From assembly GCF_000166335.1 (NCBI RefSeq), contig NC_014657.1, positions 736,501 through 800,500 on the forward strand: 64,000 bases of DNA, given 5' to 3'. Under the pieces are notes generated by a model. That model was not told where the DNA came from and did no database searches. It saw nothing but the letters and a program-made list of their open reading frames with translations. Position numbers and translations under genes: made by a program. Source of the DNA: Caldicellulosiruptor owensensis OL. GTDB taxonomy: Bacteria > Bacillota > Thermoanaerobacteria > Caldicellulosiruptorales > Caldicellulosiruptoraceae. Below, in pieces: positions 1-8,269 of this stretch (position 1 is the stretch's first letter; every line of letters starts with the position of its first letter).

Positions 1-250
1 ATCAATTGTGGCGTTGAAAGGTCCCATTACAAGGCAGGAGATAGAAAAAATAAGAGGGGTCAGCAGCGAGAATGTTATAAAAAGCCTTATAGAAAAAGGG
101 CTTATCAGAGAAGCTGGAAGGCTGGACACAATTGGCAAGCCTGCTGTGTATGAGGTAACCTCACTTTTTTACACTTCTCTTGGTATTAAAGATATAGACG
201 AACTCAAAGAGAAAATTTTAAAAATCCAGCAAGAGGATACATCAATTTGA
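1..250 (+). CDS. scpB: Segregation and condensation protein B, C-terminal part (5' end outside window)
   Basis: The reading frame is open from the first bases and ends at TGA 248-250. The visible 82 or so residues match the second winged-helix domain of ScpB, with the typical run IVALKGPITRQEIEKIRG followed by a GLI-x-EAGR-x-D-x-x-GKPAVYEVT segment. ScpB is a kleisin-associated subunit of the SMC-ScpAB complex that acts in chromosome compaction and segregation. An in-frame GTG at position 8 is not the start, because the conserved domain already begins before it. The stop codon lies inside a terminator hairpin, so the transcript ends here and the next genes are a separate unit. The family call is firm despite truncation. 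Confidence 0.9.
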   Translation, partial: SIVALKGPITRQEIEKIRGVSSENVIKSLIEKGLIREAGRLDTIGKPAVYEVTSLFYTSLGIKDIDELKEKILKIQQEDTSI

Positions 251-264
251 TGTATCCTCTTTTA
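232..264 (+). terminator. Rho-independent terminator of scpB
   Basis: A near-perfect inverted repeat, AGAGGATACATCAA (232-245) and TTGATGTATCCTCT (247-260), is followed by a T-run. The last coding bases and stop codon of scpB form part of the stem. Confidence 0.85.
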
Positions 265-326
265 TTTTTGTGGCAATAATTTTAATAAAAACAAAAGTGG
301 ATGAAAGGGTAAAGAATCGGTAGAAA

Positions 327-884
327 TTGAGAATATTCTTTTGTTTTTTAATCTTTGTGTTGGTATTTATTTATCTTTTACTGCCCAAAATACTTTTGGT
401 TGAAATAAGAGTTGAAAAAAGTGTTTTTGTAAAAATAATGTATAATTTATTAGGAATTTATGTTCAGGTATATTACAAGCAAGTTCAGAATTCCGATTAC
501 AAAAAAGATAAAAAATTTTTAATTGTGAAAAAACACAAAAAGAAAAAATTGAAATATATTTCTTTCAATAAAATATTTAACGTTGCAAAAGTTTTCCTTT
601 CGTCTGCTATAGTAAAAGTAGAGAAGATTTGTGCGCGCATTTACTGTGCAGATGCTTTTATTTTGAGTATTTTAAGTGCAAGCATATATTCAATTTGGGG
701 AATATTAATATCATGTGGTCAGAATACAATTATTGATTATAAAGCTTTCTGCCAGCAGAATTTTTTATCAAGTAATTTACAACTAAATATTTGTGTAAAA
801 ATTTTTCCTGCAAAGCTTTTAATCAATTGGTATAAAGTAATAAAAAAACAGAAAGGTGGTGCTAAACTTGGCTCATCCAATTGA
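327..884 (+). CDS. DUF2953 family membrane-anchored protein (YtfI-like)
   Basis: A 185-residue protein with an N-terminal hydrophobic segment (about residues 1-25), a lysine-rich stretch around residues 58-75 and a second hydrophobic region near 105-125. Start is a TTG at 327. It overlaps the following ytfJ gene by 17 bp. In Bacillus and relatives a DUF2953 protein (YtfI) sits directly before ytfJ and downstream of scpB, which is the order here; position contributes as much to the call as sequence does. YtfI/YtfJ are linked to spore germination protein production in spore formers. What the protein does in this organism cannot be read from the sequence. Confidence 0.65.
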   Translation: MRIFFCFLIFVLVFIYLLLPKILLVEIRVEKSVFVKIMYNLLGIYVQVYYKQVQNSDYKKDKKFLIVKKHKKKKLKYISFNKIFNVAKVFLSSAIVKVEKICARIYCADAFILSILSASIYSIWGILISCGQNTIIDYKAFCQQNFLSSNLQLNICVKIFPAKLLINWYKVIKKQKGGAKLGSSN

Positions 885-1251
885 AATGCTTATGCAGACA
901 ACAATGGAAAACTTGAAGCAGATGATTGATGTTAACACAATTGTGGGTGATGCTGTTCAAAGCTCAGCAGGTGCTGTTATTATTCCAGTTTCTAAGGTTT
1001 CATTTGGATTTGTGGCAGGTGGTGGAGATATAAAACAAGATAGTACAAAATCAAGCAAAGCTGAAGAGAACTCTCCGCTTTTTGCAGGAGGTACTGGGGC
1101 AGGAATTTCTGTTATGCCGATTGCTTTTCTGGTTGTAACCCAAGACCAGATAAGACTTTTGAATGTTTCAGCAAACAGCAGTATTGAAAGGATTATTGAC
1201 ATCATTCCAAACATAATTGAAGATATTAAGGAAATTATTCAAAGAAGATGA
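868..1251 (+). CDS. ytfJ: GerW/YtfJ family sporulation-associated protein
   Basis: A 127-residue protein beginning MAHPIEMLMQTTMENLKQMID with the family hallmark VNTIVGDAV, a glycine-rich VSFGFVAGGGD segment and a GGTGAGISVMPIAFLVV segment. These are characteristic of the GerW (YtfJ) family. The TTG at 868 is preferred because AAAGGTGG (853-860) lies about 7 bases upstream and family members start here; an upstream in-frame GTG at 856 falls inside that ribosome binding site. It overlaps the DUF2953 gene by 17 bp, implying translational coupling. YtfJ is a forespore protein needed for normal germination in Bacillus. Its role in a genus usually described as non-sporulating is uncertain. Confidence 0.88.
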   Translation: MAHPIEMLMQTTMENLKQMIDVNTIVGDAVQSSAGAVIIPVSKVSFGFVAGGGDIKQDSTKSSKAEENSPLFAGGTGAGISVMPIAFLVVTQDQIRLLNVSANSSIERIIDIIPNIIEDIKEIIQRR

Positions 1252-1282
1252 TGGCAAGTATGTTTTGCTATCATCTTTTTTT
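1246..1282 (+). terminator. Rho-independent terminator after ytfJ
   Basis: AGATGATGGCAA (1246-1257) pairs with TTGCTATCATCT (1265-1276) with one G-T wobble, followed by seven T. The ytfJ stop codon lies in the left arm. Confidence 0.85.
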
Positions 1283-1334
1283 ATGTAAAAGAATAGAAAT
1301 TAAATTGAAAGTGATTTTAGGAAGGTAACAAAAA

Positions 1335-1910
1335 ATGCAAAAAAAGAAGACAAAAGAGACTACTTCAGGAGCCCTGATAATCAAAACAATTTTAGTATTC
1401 ATGCTTATACTGTTTATCCTTGCAATAAAGTTTCAGTATATTCGCATAAAAGATTTTTCATTTGAAAAGGCAAAACTTTATTTTCATCGTGATGAAAAAA
1501 TTTATTCAGATTTAATAAAATGGATAGAAAATTTTTTGCAGCCCTTAATTTTTCCAAAATCAGCAAACAAAAACAGTTTGTCAAGAAGTTTATCTTCTGA
1601 TTCTTACATATATCCTGCAGAGGGTCAAATTCAATCCTCTGTTGATGGAGGAATTTTTATTATAGTTAAAAAGAAGACTAATATTCTCAGTCCTTGTGAA
1701 GGGAAAATAGAGGAAGTTACCAAAAAAGGTGAAACTTTCGATATTGTTATACAGCAAGGTAACGGGATACTTTATAGACTTGAAAACGTTGATTTTATAA
1801 ACATCCAAAAGGGTGAAATTTTAAAAAAAGGACAGATAATAGGATACAAACTACCATTTGACCTTGTGGGAAAAGATTATGTATATTTTAAGAAAGAAAA
1901 AAGGATGTAG
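1335..1910 (+). CDS. Membrane protein with degenerate M23 (LytM-like) domain, SpoIVFA/SpoIIQ-like
   Basis: A 191-residue protein: basic N-terminus, one transmembrane helix at about residues 14-32, a linker, and a C-terminal region from about residue 95 that follows the beta-strand pattern of M23 peptidases. That region has a YPAEGQIQSS start, LSPCEGKIEEV, a GNGILYRLENVDFINIQKGEILKKGQIIGY end. The zinc ligands of active M23 enzymes are absent: the domain contains no histidine at all, so it is predicted to be catalytically dead. SpoIVFA and SpoIIQ are known members of this inactive, membrane-anchored class, but the gene could equally be another degenerate LytM protein. RBS AGGAAGG precedes ATG 1335. 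Confidence 0.6.
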   Translation: MQKKKTKETTSGALIIKTILVFMLILFILAIKFQYIRIKDFSFEKAKLYFHRDEKIYSDLIKWIENFLQPLIFPKSANKNSLSRSLSSDSYIYPAEGQIQSSVDGGIFIIVKKKTNILSPCEGKIEEVTKKGETFDIVIQQGNGILYRLENVDFINIQKGEILKKGQIIGYKLPFDLVGKDYVYFKKEKRM

Positions 1911-1928
1911 TTTATAAATGTTTTACGA

Positions 1929-1958
1929 ATGACATATCAAAGTACTTTGTGTTATACT
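1929..1958 (+). promoter_or_regulatory. Sigma-A type promoter for the HD-GYP operon
   Basis: ATGACA (1929-1934) and TATACT (1953-1958) are separated by 18 bp. An ATG in the -35 box happens to open the longest reading frame, but it lies upstream of the transcription start and so cannot be the translational start. Confidence 0.65.
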
Positions 1959-2021
1959 AAATTTAGACAAAAATCTACAAACAAAAAGATTCAAACAAAG
2001 GAAAATAAAGGATGGGACAAG

Positions 2022-3683
2022 GTGGAACTAAGGTTTAAAATATTAGTTATTACACTGCTGATAGCTTTCTTACCAACAACTGTTGTTGCTATATATGTGA
2101 TGAATAATTTAATTCCTCAGTATGAAAAAATTACCTATGATTATTTTGTAAACAAGCAACAACAGACATTAGAAAGGATAACCGAAAAGATTTTTAACGA
2201 TATGGCAAATATAGCAAAAGAATATGCTATATGGAATGAGCTTTACAGAGCTGTTGTAGCAAAGGATAAAGAGACAATAAACTTTTACTGGACAAACTGG
2301 CTTTATCAAGAACCTTACAATTTCTCCCTAATAATTGGTTTTTCAAAAGAGGGAGAGATTATTTCTTTTCATTCTCCAGTTGGGGATATCAAAAGTTCTG
2401 ACAGCACAAAAATATCCAAGATATTCAAAAAAGTAGTAGATAATATCTACCCTTCTGATGATATAAATTTGATCCGTGTTGAAAGAGGTTTTATTACAAT
2501 AAACGGTAAAGTTTTTGCATTTGTATGTTCACCTGTGTTGGATGATAAAAATTTAGCAAAGCCTGTTGCTGGAGCACTTTTTCTGGCAAAGGACATTGAT
2601 AAGTTTGTATCTCTGATACAGCCTTACATGGTAGATAGAATATATTTTACAAATCAAACAGTAATATCAACTAATAATAGGCTTCTGAGCAACAAATTAC
2701 AATTATTAGACACAGAAGGTAATAAAATAGGGGTACTTGTAATTGACTATAATGAGAAAACTCTTTTGAATGTTAAAAAGCATTTTGAAAAACTTCTTAT
2801 CATTACATTTTTGTTTCTTATAGTTTTAACCTTACTTATTTCATTTTTAAGCGGAGTATATCTTACTAGAAAGATTGTTCAGCTTGAAGATTATGCTATT
2901 TCGTTATTTTCTGATATAAACAGTGATACAATTAACCCGAAACCAAAGGTAAAAAAAGAAGGCAGATTTGAGAACGTGAGGCTTATTTTGGAATATTTTT
3001 CAAACGAAATTAAAAGCAAGATTTTAACATTAAAAAAACAAGACGAGCTTTTGAGAGAATTATTTGAGAGAGAAAAAAGAAACTTTGAAGGAGCAATAAA
3101 GCTTCTAATCTCTATTATTGAAATGAAAGACCCTTATACTAAAGGGCATGCAGAAAGAGTTATGAAATACAGCAAAATGATAGGTGAAAAGTTATCCTCA
3201 AAAGGATATAAGATTGATTTGTTTGACTTAGAAATTGCTGCATATCTTCATGATATCGGAAAAATTGTAATTCCAGAAAATATCTTGAATAAACCTGACA
3301 AACTTACACAGGAAGAATATGCAATTGTCAAAAGACACTCACTGGATGGTTATAACATTCTTTCAAACATAGAATATTTTGATAATATAAAAGAAATTGT
3401 TTTGTATCATCATGAGAACGTGGATGGAAGTGGCTATCCACTGGGAATAAAGGGGGATAAAATACCTGTTGAATCAAAAATAATCTCGGTTGCAGATGTG
3501 TTTGATGCTCTTACGACAGACAGGCCTTACCGAAAAGCTTTTTCAGAACAAAAAGCTATAGAGATTATGAAAGAAGAGGTTGGCAAGAAGTTTGACCCCG
3601 AAGTTTTTGAGGCTTTTTTAGCTGTGATAAAAGAGGAAAAAATTATAAATTCAGTAGAGATGAAGATAGATGGAGAAGTATAA
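2022..3683 (+). CDS. Membrane-bound HD-GYP domain phosphodiesterase with extracytoplasmic sensor
   Basis: A 553-residue protein from GTG 2022, which follows AAAGGATGGG. It has a transmembrane helix at about residues 5-27, an extracytoplasmic CHASE4-like region to about 255, a second helix at about 258-282, and a cytoplasmic linker. The C-terminal HD-GYP domain shows the HD pair at about 373 (KGHAERV), AAYLHDIGKIVIP at about 405 and HHENVDGSGYP at about 462-471. HD-GYP proteins hydrolyse cyclic di-GMP, so this is a candidate sensor that lowers c-di-GMP or a related dinucleotide. The stop overlaps the next gene's start by 14 bp. The ligand of the sensor part is unknown. Confidence 0.85.
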   Translation: MELRFKILVITLLIAFLPTTVVAIYVMNNLIPQYEKITYDYFVNKQQQTLERITEKIFNDMANIAKEYAIWNELYRAVVAKDKETINFYWTNWLYQEPYNFSLIIGFSKEGEIISFHSPVGDIKSSDSTKISKIFKKVVDNIYPSDDINLIRVERGFITINGKVFAFVCSPVLDDKNLAKPVAGALFLAKDIDKFVSLIQPYMVDRIYFTNQTVISTNNRLLSNKLQLLDTEGNKIGVLVIDYNEKTLLNVKKHFEKLLIITFLFLIVLTLLISFLSGVYLTRKIVQLEDYAISLFSDINSDTINPKPKVKKEGRFENVRLILEYFSNEIKSKILTLKKQDELLRELFEREKRNFEGAIKLLISIIEMKDPYTKGHAERVMKYSKMIGEKLSSKGYKIDLFDLEIAAYLHDIGKIVIPENILNKPDKLTQEEYAIVKRHSLDGYNILSNIEYFDNIKEIVLYHHENVDGSGYPLGIKGDKIPVESKIISVADVFDALTTDRPYRKAFSEQKAIEIMKEEVGKKFDPEVFEAFLAVIKEEKIINSVEMKIDGEV

Positions 3684-4794
3684 ACTTAAAATGCTGCTTG
3701 AGTCTGATGAAGGACCAAAACTTGATTTTAAACAATCACTTTCACTTGAGACAGATGGTGAAAAGAAGGAACTTGTGAAAGATGTGATTGCTATTGCAAA
3801 CTCAAGGGGCGGCAGAGGTTACATTATTTTTGGAGTTGAGGATAAGACAAAAAGAATTATTGGAATTAAAGATGAGAATATTTCCGAAGAAAAAATTCAA
3901 CAGATAATATCAAGCAGATGCGACCCGCCTGTATCAATTAAGTTTGAGATTGTAGAATACGATGGTAAAAAACTTGGTGTGCTCACAATATATAAAAGTA
4001 GTTTGAAGCCTCATCAGATGGTCCAAAATGGTGTGTTTTATATAAGACGCGGGTCAACTACAGACGTTGCAAGAAGAGAAGAAATAGCTTCCATGTTTGA
4101 AGAAAGCGGTGCGGTAAACTTTGAGATGTCCATTGTAAGAAGTGCACGTTTGAATGACCTTGACCCAGAACTTGTAGAAATATTTTTTAAAAAAAGTGGT
4201 ATTTCATCTGAGTGGAATAATTTAATTCTGCTTGAAAGCTTCGGGATTATCCAGAGAGACAGGGAAAATGGAAATCTTTATCCTACCTTAGCAGGCATTC
4301 TTGTGTTCGGAAAATATCCAGAGAGATTTTTGCCTTCGGCGTATTTGAGTTTTGAATTTTTTAACCACACGCAGATTTTTTGTGGTAACATATATAGTAT
4401 AATGAAAAAGACAATAAATTTTTTGACGGAGAAGTATCCGCAAAAAGACCTATGGGCTTTGTTTGAAGCAATTGGAAATGCTCTTATTCACAGAGATTAC
4501 TATGACTTGACAAGATGCACAGCAGTCAAGATTAGTGAAAGATCTGTAGAAGTTGTAAATCCAGGCTGTCTTCTTGAGAGCAATATGATCTTCAGCATGG
4601 GTAGAGAAATTATTCCAAGACGACGCAATCCGTGGATTTACCAAAAAATGATTGTTTTAGATGAGTACAATCTATTTTTAAAAGGTGGCAAGGGAATATC
4701 AAAGATCAAAAGAATATATCCAAATGTTAAGATTATAAACATAAATTCACAAAACATCTTCAAAATTATATTGCCATCAATAGAGAAACTGTAA
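3670..4794 (+). CDS. AlbA_2 (Schlafen-AAA-like) domain transcriptional regulator-like protein
   Basis: A 374-residue protein. Residues 8-130 match the AlbA_2 DNA-binding/ATPase-like domain: E-x-x-KLDFKQSL, DVIAIANSRGGRGYIIFGVED, and FYIRRGSTTDVA. Residues about 255-350 contain a HATP_c_4 (GHKL-type) segment with ALFEAIGNALIHRDYYD and a VVNPGCL turn. This domain pair is the COG2865 class of predicted transcriptional regulators, whose targets are generally unknown. The ATG at 3670 overlaps the HD-GYP gene by 14 bp, so both are probably translated from the same message, and the TPR-HTH gene follows 12 bp later. The operon suggests a signalling or regulatory function, but nothing here identifies the signal. 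Confidence 0.75.
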   Translation: MEKYKLKMLLESDEGPKLDFKQSLSLETDGEKKELVKDVIAIANSRGGRGYIIFGVEDKTKRIIGIKDENISEEKIQQIISSRCDPPVSIKFEIVEYDGKKLGVLTIYKSSLKPHQMVQNGVFYIRRGSTTDVARREEIASMFEESGAVNFEMSIVRSARLNDLDPELVEIFFKKSGISSEWNNLILLESFGIIQRDRENGNLYPTLAGILVFGKYPERFLPSAYLSFEFFNHTQIFCGNIYSIMKKTINFLTEKYPQKDLWALFEAIGNALIHRDYYDLTRCTAVKISERSVEVVNPGCLLESNMIFSMGREIIPRRRNPWIYQKMIVLDEYNLFLKGGKGISKIKRIYPNVKIININSQNIFKIILPSIEKL

Positions 4795-4806
4795 AAAAGA
4801 GGAGTA

Positions 4807-6201
4807 ATGGAAAGAATGGTCAAGGGTAAGGTAATTAATCTTAATCCTACATCCTCAATGTATTTTAAGATTGGGATTAAACATTATGAAAAAGGAGAAA
4901 TAGAACTTGCTATAAAAAGGCTCAGACAAGCTCTTGAACTTGACAGCAAAAACATTGAGATCAAGTTTAATTTAGCTGGACTTCTGGCTCAAGTTGGAGA
5001 TTTTGAAAGTTCAAATAAGCTTTTAAGTGAGCTTACAAAAGATAGCCCGGAGTTTCATGATTCGTTGTTTGGACTTGGATGTAATTTTTTTGAGATGGGT
5101 AAGTTCAAAGAAGCAAAGAATTTTTTAAAAAGATATGTGAAGCTTAGCAATAATATAGAGTTTAAAGAGGCAGCAGAAGATCTTATTGACTTTATTGAGA
5201 GCCAGGAAGAGTTTGAAAAAGAACAGAAAGAAATTGAAAAGTATTCAAAACTATTAGAAAGAGGCAATTTTCTTCTTGAAAGTGGAAGATATGAGGATGC
5301 AATAAAATATTTCAAAATGATATTGGCAAAGGATGATAGTGTTCTTGCTGCGAGAAATAACCTTTCGCTTGCTTATTTTTATATGGGTGATATACAAAAG
5401 GCAATCGAAGAAGCAAAAAAAGTGCTTCAGGTTGACAAGTACAATGTATATGCAAACTGCAACTTGGCGTTTTTTTATAACAGCATCGGCAAAGAAAAAG
5501 AAATGAAAAGATATTTAAAAGTGGTATTGGAAAGCAAGACATATGACAATAAGGATAAAATAAAAGTTTTAGATACTCTTATCAAATTAAATCAACACAC
5601 TGAAATTGCTCAGCGTGCTAATGAATTATTTGAGATTACAAGAGAACCATATTTTAAACATATTGAAGCGATAAGTCTTTACAACACGCGTAAGTATCTT
5701 AAAGCCAAAAAAATTTGGGAATTCTTAAAAAAGAATTTTGAAATGCCTGAGATAGGGATTGACTATTTTTTGAAGAAGGTTAATAATGTAATAGAAACAT
5801 TTAAAAAAGACACTATAGATTATTTCGAAACAGGGTTAAAGTTTATAGAAGACATGGACGAAAGAGAGTTCAGAAGACAGCTCCAGAATCATATTGACAA
5901 TTATTTTTCTAAAACTGTGGAGGAAAATGGGCAGAAAATTATAGAAATTCTTTGCCAGCATGTTGAATTGAACCAGAAAGACCAAGAGATTATTTTTGGT
6001 CTTATAAAAAATCTTCCGCTTGAAAAACCAAGATTAAATCTTCAGGCTATTGCTGCAATTGTTTGGTATGTGTTTAAAAGATACATGAAAAAAGAAAAAG
6101 TAAGACAAAAAGATGTAGCCAGGATTTTTGGAATTTCACAGGCAGTTTTTTCTAAATGGTTTGGTGATTTCAAAGAGCTTTTGCTAAACAAGGAAATATA
6201 A
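4807..6201 (+). CDS. TPR-repeat protein with C-terminal helix-turn-helix
   Basis: A protein of about 464 residues. Residues 10-115 and 145-290 consist of tetratricopeptide repeats with the usual alternation (YEKGEIELAIKRLRQALELD, RYEDAIKYFKMILAKD, YMGDIQKAIEEAKKVLQVD). The last 50 residues, KEKVRQKDVARIFGISQAVFSKWFGDF, form a recognisable helix-turn-helix. ATG 4807 lies only 2 bases from GGAG; an in-frame ATG at 4816 has an 11-base spacing and may be the real start. It closes the HD-GYP / AlbA_2 operon. A TPR scaffold fused to a putative DNA-binding tail suggests a regulator controlled by protein partners, which is inference. Confidence 0.75.
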   Translation: MERMVKGKVINLNPTSSMYFKIGIKHYEKGEIELAIKRLRQALELDSKNIEIKFNLAGLLAQVGDFESSNKLLSELTKDSPEFHDSLFGLGCNFFEMGKFKEAKNFLKRYVKLSNNIEFKEAAEDLIDFIESQEEFEKEQKEIEKYSKLLERGNFLLESGRYEDAIKYFKMILAKDDSVLAARNNLSLAYFYMGDIQKAIEEAKKVLQVDKYNVYANCNLAFFYNSIGKEKEMKRYLKVVLESKTYDNKDKIKVLDTLIKLNQHTEIAQRANELFEITREPYFKHIEAISLYNTRKYLKAKKIWEFLKKNFEMPEIGIDYFLKKVNNVIETFKKDTIDYFETGLKFIEDMDEREFRRQLQNHIDNYFSKTVEENGQKIIEILCQHVELNQKDQEIIFGLIKNLPLEKPRLNLQAIAAIVWYVFKRYMKKEKVRQKDVARIFGISQAVFSKWFGDFKELLLNKEI

Positions 6202-6238
6202 AATATTATTTTTCACAAAAGGAGGCATTGCCGGTACA

Positions 6239-8158
6239 ATGGACAAAATAGCTGTAACTCTTCCAGACGGGAAAGTGGTGGAGGCAGAAAAAGGAATAAC
6301 TGCGCTGGAGTTTATAAAGACAATCTCCATGAAACTTTACAAAGAAGCAGTTGCGTGCAGAATAGATGGTGTTTTGAAGGATTTGTGGACCTGCCTTGAC
6401 AAAGATTGCAGCTTTGAGGTTGTGACATTTTCAAGTGATGAGGGTAAAAAGGTTTACTGGCACACATCCTCGCACATTTTAGCACAGGCTGTCAAAAGGC
6501 TTTTTGGAGATAGAGTAAAACTTGGCATAGGACCTGCAATTGACAGAGGTTTTTATTATGACTTTGATATTGAGGAATCTATTACAAATGAGATTTTGCA
6601 AAAAATTGAACAAGAGATGCAGAAGATAATAAAAGAAGATTTAAAGATTGAAAGGTTTGAGCTTACAAGGGATGAAGCAATAAAACTCATGCAGGAAAGA
6701 GGAGAACCCTATAAAGTTGAACTTATAAATGATATTCCTGAGGGTGAGACTATATCTTTTTACAAACAAGGCGAGTTTATTGATCTTTGTACAGGACCAC
6801 ATCTTCCTTCTACAGGGAAAGTAAAAGCGTTCAAACTGCTTTCTGTTGCAGGTGCATACTGGCGGGGAGATTCTAAAAATAAAATGCTTCAAAGAGTGTA
6901 TGGAATATCATACGAAAAGAAGTCACAGCTTGATGAATACCTTACCATGCTCGAAGAAGCAAAGAAAAGAGACCATAGAAAGCTTGGAAGAGAACTTGAT
7001 TTATTTGATATATTTGATGAAGGTCCAGGATTTCCTTTCTTTTTACCAAAAGGGATGATTATAAGAAATATATTAGAAGATTTTTGGAGAGAAGAGCATA
7101 AAAAGAGAGGTTATCAGGAAATAAAAACTCCCATAATGTTAACAAAGGAACTTTGGATTCAATCAGGGCATTGGGATCATTATAAAGAAAATATGTATTT
7201 TACTAAAATAGATGATCAGGAATTTGCGATAAAACCTATGAACTGTCCAGGTGGTATATTGGTATATAAAAGAAAATCGCATTCATATAGGGAACTTCCT
7301 CAACGTCTGTGTGAACTTGGGCTTGTTCATAGGCATGAGCTCTCTGGTGTATTGCATGGTCTTATGAGGGTAAGATGTTTTACACAAGACGATGCTCATA
7401 TATTCATGTTACCTTCACAGATAAAGGATGAAATAAAAGGTGTAATTGATCTTATTGATTATTTTTATAATGTATTTGGTTTCAAATATCATGTTGAACT
7501 TTCAACAAGACCTGAGAACTCAATGGGAACTGATGAACAGTGGAACATGGCAGAGTCTGCACTAAAGGAGGCTTTAGAGGAGATAGGTATAAGTTATAAA
7601 ATAAACGAAGGTGATGGGGCATTTTATGGACCCAAGATTGATTTTCATCTTGAAGATAGTTTGAAAAGAACATGGCAGTGTGCAACAATTCAGCTTGATT
7701 TTCAGATGCCAGAGAGGTTTGACTTATATTATATAGGTGAAGATGGAGCAAAACATAGACCAGTAATGCTGCACAGAGTTGTTTTTGGAAGCATTGAAAG
7801 ATTTATTGCTATACTTACTGAACACTTTGGCGGTGCATTTCCAGTATGGTTAGCACCTACTCAAGTAAGAGTAATACCGGTATCTGATAATTTCAATAAT
7901 TACGCGGCAAAAGTGTCACAGATATTGAAAGAAAATGGATTCAGAGTTGAAGAAGATTACAGATCAGAAACTGTAGGATATAAAATAAGAGATGCTCAAC
8001 TACAAAAGATACCATACATGGTTATTGTAGGCGAAAAAGAACAAAAAGAGAATACTGTAGCAGTAAGAGATAGAAAAAAAGGAGATTTGGGATCGTTTAC
8101 CATTGATGAGTTTGTATCAATGATGAAAGAAAAAGTAGAGAAAAAGGTTATAGAATAA
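6239..8158 (+). CDS. thrS: Threonyl-tRNA synthetase
   Basis: A 639-residue class II aminoacyl-tRNA synthetase of normal bacterial length. It has an N-terminal TGS domain (1-62), the editing/SAD domain with HTSSHILAQAVKR (about 76-88), the catalytic core from about 240, and a C-terminal anticodon-binding domain from about 535. The zinc site is visible as Cys336 (MNCPGG), His387 (DDAHIF) and His512 (MLHRVVFGS). It charges tRNA-Thr in the cytoplasm. GGAGG lies 13 bases before ATG 6239. Only 37 bases separate it from the preceding gene, too little for a T-box leader, so regulation must be from upstream or constitutive. A strong terminator follows. Confidence 0.97.
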   Translation: MDKIAVTLPDGKVVEAEKGITALEFIKTISMKLYKEAVACRIDGVLKDLWTCLDKDCSFEVVTFSSDEGKKVYWHTSSHILAQAVKRLFGDRVKLGIGPAIDRGFYYDFDIEESITNEILQKIEQEMQKIIKEDLKIERFELTRDEAIKLMQERGEPYKVELINDIPEGETISFYKQGEFIDLCTGPHLPSTGKVKAFKLLSVAGAYWRGDSKNKMLQRVYGISYEKKSQLDEYLTMLEEAKKRDHRKLGRELDLFDIFDEGPGFPFFLPKGMIIRNILEDFWREEHKKRGYQEIKTPIMLTKELWIQSGHWDHYKENMYFTKIDDQEFAIKPMNCPGGILVYKRKSHSYRELPQRLCELGLVHRHELSGVLHGLMRVRCFTQDDAHIFMLPSQIKDEIKGVIDLIDYFYNVFGFKYHVELSTRPENSMGTDEQWNMAESALKEALEEIGISYKINEGDGAFYGPKIDFHLEDSLKRTWQCATIQLDFQMPERFDLYYIGEDGAKHRPVMLHRVVFGSIERFIAILTEHFGGAFPVWLAPTQVRVIPVSDNFNNYAAKVSQILKENGFRVEEDYRSETVGYKIRDAQLQKIPYMVIVGEKEQKENTVAVRDRKKGDLGSFTIDEFVSMMKEKVEKKVIE

Positions 8159-8163
8159 GAAAT

Positions 8164-8223
8164 AAAAAGGCTGCCAAGGTTTTGTTTTGATGGGGGTATA
8201 GGTTGTTTATGGCAGCCTTTTTA
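8164..8223 (+). terminator. Rho-independent terminator of thrS
   Basis: AAAAAGGCTGCCA (8164-8176) pairs with TGGCAGCCTTTTT (8210-8222) around a 33-base loop region. Confidence 0.85.
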
Positions 8224-8269
8224 AATTCTTCTCATTATACAAATAAATTTTAAAAAGAGGTGAACCGAA

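Noticed and set aside
1929-2021. Longer start for the HD-GYP protein at ATG 1929
   Set aside because: The ATG forms part of a -35 box, lies upstream of the predicted transcription start, has no RBS, and the GTG at 2022 has a good one.
6202-6238. T-box leader for thrS
   Set aside because: Only 37 bases separate thrS from the preceding gene, with no T-box sequence.
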